From: Asanoa siamensis
Lineage (GTDB): Bacteria; Actinomycetota; Actinomycetes; Mycobacteriales; Micromonosporaceae
NCBI RefSeq assembly: GCF_016862555.1
Contig: NZ_BONE01000006.1
Span: forward strand, 62,001-126,000
Length of the DNA stretch: 64,000 bases
Reading direction: 5' to 3'
Notes under the pieces: model-generated
Databases searched by the model: none
What the model was told of the DNA's origin: nothing
What the model saw: the letters and a program-made list of their open reading frames with translations, nothing else
Part shown: positions 42,101-50,031 of the stretch, one piece after another
Position numbering within the stretch: position 1 is the first letter of the stretch
Layout of the letters: the number at the start of each line of letters is the position of its first letter
Translations under genes and position numbers: made by a program

Positions 42101-43327
42101 ATGACGGACCAGGCCGTACCGGCGGCGGATCTCTACACCGACGAGTTCGCGGTGGATCCCTATCCCGCCTTCGCCAAGATGCGCACGGACAGTCCAGTGT
42201 GTCCGGTCACGTCGCCGCGGTTCGACTCGTTCCTGATCACGCGGTTCGACGACGCCAAGGCCGCGCTGACGGACCCGCGGCTGTCCAAGGACCTGTACGG
42301 GCCGGGACAGCACTTCCTGCGCATCTTCGGGCCGAACTCCGAGGGCCTGAACAAGAACATGCTCAACTCCGACCCGCCCGAGCACAGCCGGCTGCGGCAG
42401 ATCACCTCACGGGCGTTCGCGCCGCGCCGGCTCGAAGCGCTGCGGCCCCGGGTCGCGCAGATCGTCGCCGAGCTGGTCGACCGGATCGTGCCGCGGGGCG
42501 AGGCCGACCTGATGCGCGATTTCGCGATCCCGCTGCCGATGATGGTGATCGGCGAGCTGCTCGGCATCCCGACGCGCGACCGCGAGCGCGTGCTCGACTG
42601 GACGCAGGTGATCCGGGAGTCCGGGTCGTCCGGCCGCCCACCGGCGGTGGAGAAGGCGGCCGTGCAGGAGGCGCAGGCCTGGCTGCACGGCTACCTGACC
42701 GACCTGGTCACGGCCAAGCGCGCGGAGCCTGGCGACGACATGGTCAGCATGCTGATCGCGGCCTGCGACGAGGAGGGCGTGCTCAGCGAGCGGGAGCTGG
42801 TCAGCACCACCTTCCTGCTGCTGTTCGCGGGCCACCAGACGACCGCGGACTTCATGGGCAACGCGATGGTCGCGCTGCTGACCAACCCGGACCAGCTCGA
42901 CCTGCTGCGCAAGACACCGGAGCTGCTCCCGCACGCGATCGAGGAGCTGCTCCGGTTCGACGGCCCGCTGCCGGTGGCCAGCCCGCGGATCGCCACCGAG
43001 GACCTGGAGTACCAGGGCGTCCGGATCCCCGAGGGATCGATCGTCGGGGTGGTCATCAACTCGGCCAACCACGATCCCGAGCACTTCGAGGACCCGGACC
43101 GGCTCGACCTGCGCCGCGACCGGGGACCACACCTCGGTTTCGGGCACGGCGTGCACTACTGCCTCGGCGTCTCGCTGGCCCGCATGGAGGCGCAGCTCGG
43201 CATCGGCGCCCTGCTGCGCCGCCTGCCCGGCCTGCGGCTCGCCAAGCCGGCCGAGGAGCTGCGCCGGCTGCCGGCGGCGTCGCCGTTCCGCGGCCTGATC
43301 GAGCTTCCCGTCCGTTTCTCCGCCTGA
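42101..43327 (+). CDS. Cytochrome P450, likely polyketide tailoring
   Basis: 408 residues, soluble bacterial P450 type. The haem-binding loop is FGHGVHYCLGVSLAR with the ligand Cys354; the I-helix oxygen-activation motif is LFAGHQTT, and the ExxR pair lies in AIEELLRFDGP. It resembles CYP107-like enzymes of secondary metabolism. It requires ferredoxin partners, which are not encoded nearby. It is followed by a cyclase gene after 33 bases, and together they form the rightward arm of the polyketide cluster. It probably hydroxylates or couples the aromatic product. Confidence 0.93.
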   Translation: MTDQAVPAADLYTDEFAVDPYPAFAKMRTDSPVCPVTSPRFDSFLITRFDDAKAALTDPRLSKDLYGPGQHFLRIFGPNSEGLNKNMLNSDPPEHSRLRQITSRAFAPRRLEALRPRVAQIVAELVDRIVPRGEADLMRDFAIPLPMMVIGELLGIPTRDRERVLDWTQVIRESGSSGRPPAVEKAAVQEAQAWLHGYLTDLVTAKRAEPGDDMVSMLIAACDEEGVLSERELVSTTFLLLFAGHQTTADFMGNAMVALLTNPDQLDLLRKTPELLPHAIEELLRFDGPLPVASPRIATEDLEYQGVRIPEGSIVGVVINSANHDPEHFEDPDRLDLRRDRGPHLGFGHGVHYCLGVSLARMEAQLGIGALLRRLPGLRLAKPAEELRRLPAASPFRGLIELPVRFSA

Positions 43328-43360
43328 CCCGACATTGTCCAACCTTTGTGAGGAGCAGCC

Positions 43361-44032
43361 GTGGTATACCGCAACGTGATCGTCTGCCGCATCGTCCCGG
43401 GCAGTGAGCAGAAGGTCGCCGACGTGTTCGGCCACTACGACAAGGTCACGCGGCCGCAGGACGTCGGCGTGACCGGGCGCATCCTGCTGTCGCTGCAGGA
43501 CCTCTACATCCACGTCGTCGAGCGGGCGCAGGACCCGGCGGTGACCGGCAACAACCGCGGCCTGCCGGCGTTCAAGGAGATCGCGGAGGCCATCGCGCCG
43601 TACGTGACGCCGTACCCGCGGGACTGGGAGAACCCGTCCCACTCGGTGGCCAAGGAGTTCTACAGCTGGGTGTCGCCGCAGCGGTCGTCGGCGGGCGGCG
43701 GTGCGAACCCGTTGCTCATCGTGCAGCGCATCAAGCCCGGCTCCGAGCCCGAGGTGGCCCGGATCTTCCGCGAGTCCGACGAGGGACCGCTGCCGACCCA
43801 GATGGGCGTCGGCGGCCGCTGGCTCTACTCGATCGACGACGTGTACGTGCACCTGATGGAGCGTTCCGACGCCGCGGTGGCGGAGGGCCTCGGCGGGAAC
43901 CACCACGCGCCGGCGTTCACGAAGATCATCGAGGACCTGGCACCGTACGTGGCGCCGTACGACCCGGCGAGCTGGCGTGGCCCGCAGGACTCCGTCGCCA
44001 AGCCGTTCTACAGCTGGCAGGCCAGCGACTGA
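43361..44032 (+). CDS. Tandem-domain TcmI-type polyketide cyclase
   Basis: 223 residues from GTG 43361 (GAGGAG in front). The usual TcmI cyclase is about 110 residues; here two copies are fused. Residues 1-105 (YRNVIVCRIVPGSEQKVADVF, ending in SVAKEFYSWV) and 118-221 (LLIVQRIKPGSEPEVARIF, ending in SVAKPFYSWQ) align with each other along their whole length. A third, single-domain homologue is at 47342-47662. TcmI enzymes close later rings in aromatic polyketides. Both copies look complete, so the fusion may act on two rings or as an internal dimer. Confidence 0.9.
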   Translation: MVYRNVIVCRIVPGSEQKVADVFGHYDKVTRPQDVGVTGRILLSLQDLYIHVVERAQDPAVTGNNRGLPAFKEIAEAIAPYVTPYPRDWENPSHSVAKEFYSWVSPQRSSAGGGANPLLIVQRIKPGSEPEVARIFRESDEGPLPTQMGVGGRWLYSIDDVYVHLMERSDAAVAEGLGGNHHAPAFTKIIEDLAPYVAPYDPASWRGPQDSVAKPFYSWQASD

Positions 44033-44098
44033 GTCGGGTGTGCCGGATGGGGGGTGTGCGCGATCCCGCGTACGCCCCTCGGCCTGTTCGGCGCCCCG

Positions 44099-44112
44099 GT
44101 GACGCGGGTCAC
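44099..44112. promoter_or_regulatory. Inverted repeat upstream of the second STAND gene
   Basis: GTGAC and GTCAC separated by GCGG form an inverted repeat 82 bases before the start at 44195, in a 162-base gap after the cyclase. A candidate regulator site; short arms make it tentative. Confidence 0.35.
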
Positions 44113-44194
44113 CCGGGCGGGGCCGGGTTCTCCGTTGGATTTCGGCCCGCGCCCCCCTAGCGTTGTGCGGCCCGGCTCCGAGGAGGAGAACCTC

Positions 44195-46798
44195 ATGCCC
44201 GACCTGGACGGCGGCGAGCGGGTCATCCTCACCCCGGACCAGCGGCTCCGGGTGTTCGTCAGCTCGACGCTCGCGGAGCTCGCGACCGAGCGGGCGGCGG
44301 TCCGCGAGGCGGTGACGGCGCTGCGCCTCCAGCCGGTCATGTTCGAGGCTGGCGCGCGGCCCCACCCGCCGCGCGAGGTCTACCGGTCGTACCTGGCGCA
44401 GAGCCAGATCTTCATCGGCGTGTACGACGCGAGCTACGGCTGGGTCGGTCCGGGGATGACGATCTCGGGGCTGGAGGACGAGTACCGGCTCGCCGACGGG
44501 ATGCCCCGGCTGATCTACGTGCGCGAGCCCGCCCCGGCGCGGGACCCGCGGCTGGCCGCGCTGCTCGACTCGATCCGGCGGGCGGGCGACCTCTCGTACC
44601 GCCGCTTCGGCTCGGCCGAGGAGCTGCGCGGTCTCGTGCAGCAGGACATCGCGGTGCTGCTCTCGGAGCGCTTCCAGCGTGTCGGCCGCCCGGAGCCGGG
44701 CGGACCGGAGCCCGAGCCGGCCGACCCGCGCCGGCTCCCGGTGCCGCGCACCCAGCTGCTCGGCCGGGAGATCGACCTGGAGATGGTCTCCACGATGGTG
44801 ACCGACGAGCAGGTGCCGCTGGTCACGCTGGCCGGGCCGGGCGGCGTCGGCAAGACCCGGCTGGCCGCCGCGGTCGCGGAACGGGTCGCCGCGGGCTACC
44901 CCGACGGCGTCCGGTACGTCGACCTGTCGGCCGCGACCAGTCCCGAGGCCGTCGGGGAGGCGTTCGCCCGGTCGCTGCGGCTGCGTACCTCCGGCGGCGT
45001 GCGCTCCCTGGACGACACCACCTCGTTCCTGCGCGCCAAGCGCCTTCTCCTCGTCGTCGACAACTTCGAGCAGGTCGCCGGCAGCGCGCCGCACCTGGCC
45101 ACGCTGCTGAGCGCGGCGCCCGGCGTGACCGCGCTGGTGACCAGCCGCGCGCCGCTGCGGCTGACCGCCGAACGGGTCTTCGCGGTCCAGCCGCTGCGCA
45201 CCCCGCCGCCGTCGACGCGGACCGTCTCCGCGGCCGTCGCGCAGCGGTTCAGCGCCGTCCAGCTCTTCGTCGACCGCGCCCGCGCCGCCGACCGGCGGTT
45301 CACGCTGACCGACGAGAACGCCGGCCCGGTCCTCGAGATAACCCGGCGGCTGCACGGCCTGCCGCTGGCCATCGAGCTGGCCGCCGCCCGTGTGCCGATC
45401 CTGCCGCCGGTGGCGATCGCCGCCCGCCTCGACGACCAGCTCAGCCTGCTCACCGGCGGGCCCCGCGACCGACCGGCCCGGCAGCGGACCCTGCGCGACA
45501 CGCTCGCCTGGAGCTACGACCTCCTGCCGCCGGAGGCGCAGCGGCTCTTCGCGCGGATCGGGGCGTTCTCCGGCGGCTTCGACCTCGCCGCGGTGGAGGC
45601 GGTGGCGGGCGAGGACGACCCGGACGTGCTGGCCGCGCTGGAGTCCCTGGTGGACGCCGCCCTGGTCAGCCGGGACGAGGCCGACGAGCCGATCCGGTTC
45701 CAGGTGATCGACAGCGTGCGCGACTTCGCCCGCGAGCGGCTGGGCGACGACCACGACGCCACCCGGGAGCGGCACGCCGCGCACTACCTGGCCGTGGCGG
45801 CGGCCGCCGAGCCGTACCTCAACACCGGGGCGTCGTCGGAGTGGCTGGAACGCCTGGACCGCGAGCACGGCAACTTCGACGCCGCGCTGGACTGGTTCCT
45901 GGAGCGTCGCCGGCCCGGCGACGCGGTTCGGATCGGCTGGTCGATCTGGCAGCTCTGGTGGCGTCGCGGCTACCTCGACGAGGGCGTGCGCTACCTGCGC
46001 CGCGTGCTCGACCAGCGGGCGCTGCTGGACCCGTTCCTGCTCGGCCGGGCGCTGGTGGCGGCCGGCGCGATGGAGCTCGTCTCCCACCGGCACGACCGGG
46101 CGCGCGCCTTCTTCGAGGAGGCCCGGGCGCTGGCCCGCGAGTCGGGCGACAAGGTCGCCGAGGCCCGGGCGCTGGGCCCGCTGGCGTCCTACGCGGCCCA
46201 GGACGGCGACATCGACCGGGCCCGCGAGCTGCTCGGGCTGGCGTACGACCTGGCCGTGCGGACCGACGAGCACTGGCTGGTCAGCCTGTTCCACAGCCGG
46301 CTGGGCATGCTCGCGCTGCGCACCGGCGACCCGGACACGGCGGCACTGCACCTCGAGGAGGCGATGCGGATCTCCGTCCGCGTCGATGACGACCTCGGCC
46401 TCGTGGTGGCCCGCTACACGGCGGCGGTGGTCGCGGTCGCCCGGGCCGACTTCGGGGGCGCGCACGACAGCCTGCGGATCGGCCTGCGGTCGTCGGCGGC
46501 CAGCGGGGACGTCTCCAGCGTCGGCCTGTTCCTCGCCGCGCTCGCGGACCTGGAGAGCGCCCGCGGCCGGCACGTCCGCGCGGTCCGGCTGACCGCGGCG
46601 GCGGGCACGTTCCAGACGCCGTCGAGCGTGCTGTGGATGCAGGCGTACGTGCCGCCGTGGCCGTCCACCGGCGTGGACCTGGCCGCGCTGCGCGCACACC
46701 TCGGCGAGGCCCGCTTCGACCGCTCCTGGCGCGAGGGCGAACGCCTGGGCCTGCGCGGCGCGGTCGAGGAGGCCGACCGCGAGGACGACGTCGGCTGA
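44195..46798 (+). CDS. DUF4062-STAND ATPase inside the polyketide cluster
   Basis: 867 residues from ATG 44195, with AGGAGGAG at the right distance. Layout matches the paralogue at 22016: DUF4062 (about 15-150: LRVFVSSTLAELATE, SQIFIGVYDASYG, GLEDEY), STAND ATPase (Walker A GPGGVGKT from 214, LLLVVDNFEQ, GLPLAIELAAARV from 388), then TPR-like repeats ending at residue 867. Unlike AfsR or LuxR-type STAND regulators there is no DNA-binding domain at either end. It abuts the VOC gene with no gap. It may sense a cluster intermediate or act in defence; neither is shown by the sequence. Confidence 0.85.
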   Translation: MPDLDGGERVILTPDQRLRVFVSSTLAELATERAAVREAVTALRLQPVMFEAGARPHPPREVYRSYLAQSQIFIGVYDASYGWVGPGMTISGLEDEYRLADGMPRLIYVREPAPARDPRLAALLDSIRRAGDLSYRRFGSAEELRGLVQQDIAVLLSERFQRVGRPEPGGPEPEPADPRRLPVPRTQLLGREIDLEMVSTMVTDEQVPLVTLAGPGGVGKTRLAAAVAERVAAGYPDGVRYVDLSAATSPEAVGEAFARSLRLRTSGGVRSLDDTTSFLRAKRLLLVVDNFEQVAGSAPHLATLLSAAPGVTALVTSRAPLRLTAERVFAVQPLRTPPPSTRTVSAAVAQRFSAVQLFVDRARAADRRFTLTDENAGPVLEITRRLHGLPLAIELAAARVPILPPVAIAARLDDQLSLLTGGPRDRPARQRTLRDTLAWSYDLLPPEAQRLFARIGAFSGGFDLAAVEAVAGEDDPDVLAALESLVDAALVSRDEADEPIRFQVIDSVRDFARERLGDDHDATRERHAAHYLAVAAAAEPYLNTGASSEWLERLDREHGNFDAALDWFLERRRPGDAVRIGWSIWQLWWRRGYLDEGVRYLRRVLDQRALLDPFLLGRALVAAGAMELVSHRHDRARAFFEEARALARESGDKVAEARALGPLASYAAQDGDIDRARELLGLAYDLAVRTDEHWLVSLFHSRLGMLALRTGDPDTAALHLEEAMRISVRVDDDLGLVVARYTAAVVAVARADFGGAHDSLRIGLRSSAASGDVSSVGLFLAALADLESARGRHVRAVRLTAAAGTFQTPSSVLWMQAYVPPWPSTGVDLAALRAHLGEARFDRSWREGERLGLRGAVEEADREDDVG

Positions 46799-47185
46799 TC
46801 AGGCGGCCTGCGCCGGCTGCCGCGCGCAGAACTCGTTGCCCTCGGGGTCGGCCAGGACCCGCCAGCCGTCGTGCTCCGAGACCACCGTGGCGCCCAGCCG
46901 CAGCAGGTGCGCCAGATGAGCCTCGTCCCGGAGCCGGACGTCGACGTGCATGCGGTTCTTGGCGGTCCTCGGCTCGGGGACCTCCTGCAGGAAGAAGACC
47001 AGCGAACCGTCCGGCGCGTCGATGGCCACGGTCGGATCGGTCTCCGGTGTCAGGCCCAGCGCGGCGAGCCGCGCGATCTCGGACTCGTCGTAGGGCCGGA
47101 TCCGCCAGCCGAGGGCGACCTCCCAGAACCGCGCCAGCTCGGCCGTGTGCCGGCAGTCCAGCACGATCTCCAGCAGGTTGCTCAT
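46799..47185 (-). CDS. VOC (glyoxalase/bleomycin-resistance) family protein
   Basis: 128 residues with two beta-alpha-beta-beta-beta half-modules: MSNLLEIVLDCRHTAELARFW opens the first and MHVDVRLRDEAHLAHLL the second, with the closing VLADPEGNEFC motif. Members bind a metal or a drug; the Glyoxalase_6 branch is poorly characterised. It could bind or modify the polyketide, but nothing in the sequence fixes this. Its stop directly touches the stop of the STAND gene, and upstream on its own strand lies a short coding remnant. Confidence 0.85.
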   Translation of the reverse strand: MSNLLEIVLDCRHTAELARFWEVALGWRIRPYDESEIARLAALGLTPETDPTVAIDAPDGSLVFFLQEVPEPRTAKNRMHVDVRLRDEAHLAHLLRLGATVVSEHDGWRVLADPEGNEFCARQPAQAA

Positions 47186-47208
47186 CCGCCGGACGCTACC
47201 GAGGCCGC

Positions 47209-47307
47209 TCAGTCATCCCACAGGCGGCCCGGCAGGCGCAGGGTGATCTCCTGCGGGACGAACTCGGAGCCGCGGACCACCCAGTCCCTGAACGCCGAGC
47301 GGAGGGC
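47209..47307 (-). pseudogene. Short C-terminal coding remnant, family unknown
   Basis: A 32-codon reading frame ending in TGA (ALRSAFRDWVVRGSEF, then VPQEITLRLPGRLWDD) has almost pure G/C third positions, which is the codon pattern of real genes here and unlike a chance frame. There is no start codon, and at its left-hand (upstream) end it runs into the hairpin at 47299-47329. I do not recognise the protein. It is most likely the tail of a lost gene. Confidence 0.4.
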
Positions 47308-47329
47308 CCCCGCAACGGGGCCCCTCCGC
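47299..47329 (-). terminator. Terminator of the polyketide operon
   Basis: GCGGAGGGCCCC (47299-47310) pairs with GGGGCCCCTCCGC (47317-47329) with one bulged C and a 6-base loop, 12 bases after the cyclase stop at 47342. This is the strongest hairpin near the end of the leftward operon. Confidence 0.8.
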
Positions 47330-47341
47330 GGCGTCGGACGG

Positions 47342-47662
47342 TCAGCCCCGCCAGTGGTAGAACTCGCGGGCCACCGCGTCCTGCGGCGACTTCCAGGTCG
47401 CCGGGTCGTACGGCTTGATGTAGGCCCGCAGGTCGTCGCTGATCTGCCGGAACCCGGGCAGCTCCGGACCCTTGCGCAGCGCCGCCGTCGGGTCGTCGGC
47501 GAACTCGATGACGTGCAGGTAGAGGTCGTTGAGCGAGTAGAGCGAGCGCGCCCGGACCCCCAGGTCGTGGGGGAGCGAGGTGGCGTCGGAGGCCGCGAAG
47601 ATCTGGGCCACCGACTGCTGCGCGTCGGGCTGGATCTTGGCGACGATCACGGTGCGGTTCAT
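47342..47662 (-). CDS. TcmI-type polyketide cyclase (single domain)
   Basis: 106 residues, the standard length. VIVAKIQPDAQQSVAQIFAA opens the ferredoxin-like fold, LYSLNDLYLHVIEF is the second strand pair and the end DAVAREFYHW matches the ends of both domains of the tandem cyclase at 43361. It closes one or more rings of the poly-beta-ketone. Last gene of the leftward operon; its start overlaps the hydroxylase stop by 4 bases. Confidence 0.92.
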   Translation of the reverse strand: MNRTVIVAKIQPDAQQSVAQIFAASDATSLPHDLGVRARSLYSLNDLYLHVIEFADDPTAALRKGPELPGFRQISDDLRAYIKPYDPATWKSPQDAVAREFYHWRG

Positions 47663-50031
47663 GCGGTTCCCCCTAGCGCGAAGATGCCGGCGAGGTGCGC
47701 GTCCAGCGCCGCCGGGTCGACCGGTGCGGTGCGGAACCCGACGTGCCCGTCGGGGCGGATCAGGTACGCGGCGGTGCCGCGCAGGCCGTACGCGGAGCGG
47801 AAGCCGCCGTGCGTGTCCCGCAGCATCGGCAGGTCGAGCCCGTCCGGCACGGTGGCGTCCGGCGCGGCCAGGACGTAGACGTTGACGAACCCGCGGACCT
47901 TCTCGGCCAGCTTCTCGAAGCCCGCGAAGTCCGCCTCCGTGGTGCCGCCGTCCGCGTACGCGAGCAGGGTGTGCCCGGTGCCGCGGGTCAGCTCGAACAG
48001 CCGCACCCCGTGACCCACCCCGAAGCGCCGCAGGTCGTGCACGTCGGGCGCCCGGTCGCCCGGCCGCGGCCCGCCGTCGAACTGCTCGCCGTGCTCGCCG
48101 ACCAGCGCGCTGCCCGCGTAGCTCAGCGTCATCTGCATCTCGAGCAGGAACTGCTCGCGCTCGTCGTCCATGTCCATCTCGTCGGTGAACGCGATCTTCA
48201 CCGCGCGGTCGACGATCGCCTTGCCGGCCGGGCGCCGCTCGGCCTCGTAGCTCTCCAGCAGGGCGGGCGCCGCGTCGCCGCGGACCGCGAGGGCCAGCTT
48301 CCAGCCCAAGTTCCAGGCGTCCTGGATGCCGGTGTTCATGCCCTGGCCGCCGGCCGGCGGGTGCAGGTGGGCGGCGTCGCCGGCGACGAACACCCGGCCG
48401 TCGCGGTAACGGTCGACGATGCCGTGCTTGATCCGGAAGATCGACGCCCAGCGCAGGTTGGTCGCCGTCGTTCCCGACGGGGCGAGCTGGTCCAGCACGA
48501 CCTGGACGTCGGCCAGCGAGGGCGGGTCGTACTCGGCGGAGAAGCCCGGCGGGATCGGGTTCGAGCCGATCTCGGCCTGCAGGCGCGGCGACGCGAGCGT
48601 GGCCACCCGCCAGCGGTTGCGACCCTTGAGCGGCACGCAGACGAGCATGCCCTTCATCTCGTCGTCCTCGACCTCGATGAAGCGCAGCAGGTGCCCTTCC
48701 GGCATCGTCCAGTCGAGGTCGACGTCGGCCAGCATGAACAGCTGCGGGAACATGCCCATGCCGCCCTCGAAGGTCAGCCCGAGCTTCTGCCGCACGGTGC
48801 TGTGCGCGCCGTCGGCGCCCACGAGGTACTGCGCCCGCACGGTCTCCGCGCGGCCGTCGGCGCCCAGCAGGTAGGCGGTCACGCCGTCGGCGTCCTGCGT
48901 GAACTCCTTGAGCTCGACGCCGCGCTCGACCCGCACCCCGTGCCCGGCGAGGCACTTGGTCAGGATCGCCTCGGTCTCGTACTGGGGGAGACCGACGTGC
49001 GCGTACGGCAGGTCGGGCAGGTCCCAGTCGACCTGGTGGGTCTGCCGGCCGTTGACGAACACGGTCTGGCCGTGCAGCCAGATGCCCGCGTCCATCGCCT
49101 CCCGGGCGACGCCGATGTTCTCCCAGATCTCCATCGTCCGGCACTGCACGCCGATCGCCTTGTCGGCGGTGCCGTTGTCGTCGGGCCGCTTCTCGACCAG
49201 CCGGCAGGCGACGCCGCGCCGGGCCAGCTCGATCGCCGCCGTCAGGCCGGCCGGGCCCGCGCCCACGACGAGCACGTCGGTTGAACTGTCCACAGCAGAC
49301 CTCTCGTTGGGCACGGCCGCCGGCGCCGGCTTCGGCGCCTGCTCCCGCGACGGCTCCGGCTGGCGCGAAGGCTGGGGTTGCGGCCGCGGTGCCTGAACCA
49401 CGACCCCCGGCTGGGGGCTCTCCTCCGGCCGGGCCACGATGTGGTACGTCGCCCGCTCGAAGTTCTCGCAGATGTACTGGATGAGCGGCGCGGTCTGGTC
49501 CAGATGGGACTGGTCGTCCGTCCAGGCGTTGAACGACGCCTCGTCCAGCCACTCCGCGAAGATGTGGTAGGTCCCGGTGCCCGGCTCGCGCAGCAGTTCC
49601 TCCCGCACGTGCCCGGGCGTGCCGCGCATCCGCTCGGCCACCTTGCGGTAGGCCTTCTCGTACGCGGCCTCCTCGCCCTCGGCCACGGTCACGGTGACCC
49701 GCACCCGGATCCGCGGGCCGTGGCCGATCACGGTCTGCAGCAGGTCGTACGTGCTCTTCTCGCCCGACTCCCGCAAATCCCGCAGCGCCGCGGTGAGCGT
49801 CTCCCGGGCCGCGCTGGGCCCGAACGCGTCGAGCGCCTCCTGGTCGCGCCAGTCGCTGATGATCAGGAAGGTCCGCGGGTCCTCCGCGTCCCGGATCAGC
49901 TCCTGGCGCAGGCTGCCCGGCACCCGGCTGATCTCGTCTGCGGCGACCCGCCAGGCGGCCTCGAACGCCTCGGCGCAGCCCTCCCGGGCCCGCATCCGTA
50001 GAATCGTCCGAACTGGACTGTCATCCGGCAT
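47659..50031 (-). CDS. ABM-ABM-FAD aromatic hydroxylase fusion
   Basis: 790 residues. Two antibiotic-biosynthesis-monooxygenase (ABM) domains come first (about 6-100 with LRMRAREGCAEAFEAAW; about 105-205 with RVTVTVAEGEEAAYEKAY), then a Pro-rich linker (206-250), then a group A flavin monooxygenase: VLVVGAGPAGLTAAIELARRG near 254, DG motif YLVGADGAHSTVRQ, and GDAAHLHPPAGGQGMNTGIQD. A thioredoxin-like C-terminal domain ends the protein, as in PHBH/MHPCH relatives. ABM domains form quinones without cofactors and the flavin part hydroxylates rings, so one chain may perform successive oxidations. ATG 50031 lies 11 bases inside the CLF gene. Confidence 0.9.
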   Translation of the reverse strand: MPDDSPVRTILRMRAREGCAEAFEAAWRVAADEISRVPGSLRQELIRDAEDPRTFLIISDWRDQEALDAFGPSAARETLTAALRDLRESGEKSTYDLLQTVIGHGPRIRVRVTVTVAEGEEAAYEKAYRKVAERMRGTPGHVREELLREPGTGTYHIFAEWLDEASFNAWTDDQSHLDQTAPLIQYICENFERATYHIVARPEESPQPGVVVQAPRPQPQPSRQPEPSREQAPKPAPAAVPNERSAVDSSTDVLVVGAGPAGLTAAIELARRGVACRLVEKRPDDNGTADKAIGVQCRTMEIWENIGVAREAMDAGIWLHGQTVFVNGRQTHQVDWDLPDLPYAHVGLPQYETEAILTKCLAGHGVRVERGVELKEFTQDADGVTAYLLGADGRAETVRAQYLVGADGAHSTVRQKLGLTFEGGMGMFPQLFMLADVDLDWTMPEGHLLRFIEVEDDEMKGMLVCVPLKGRNRWRVATLASPRLQAEIGSNPIPPGFSAEYDPPSLADVQVVLDQLAPSGTTATNLRWASIFRIKHGIVDRYRDGRVFVAGDAAHLHPPAGGQGMNTGIQDAWNLGWKLALAVRGDAAPALLESYEAERRPAGKAIVDRAVKIAFTDEMDMDDEREQFLLEMQMTLSYAGSALVGEHGEQFDGGPRPGDRAPDVHDLRRFGVGHGVRLFELTRGTGHTLLAYADGGTTEADFAGFEKLAEKVRGFVNVYVLAAPDATVPDGLDLPMLRDTHGGFRSAYGLRGTAAYLIRPDGHVGFRTAPVDPAALDAHLAGIFALGGTA

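Noticed and set aside
42101-43327. The P450 and tandem cyclase as belonging to the ROK operon on the left
   Set aside because: They read in the opposite direction with a 192-base gap, and the cyclase is clearly related to the one in the polyketide operon.
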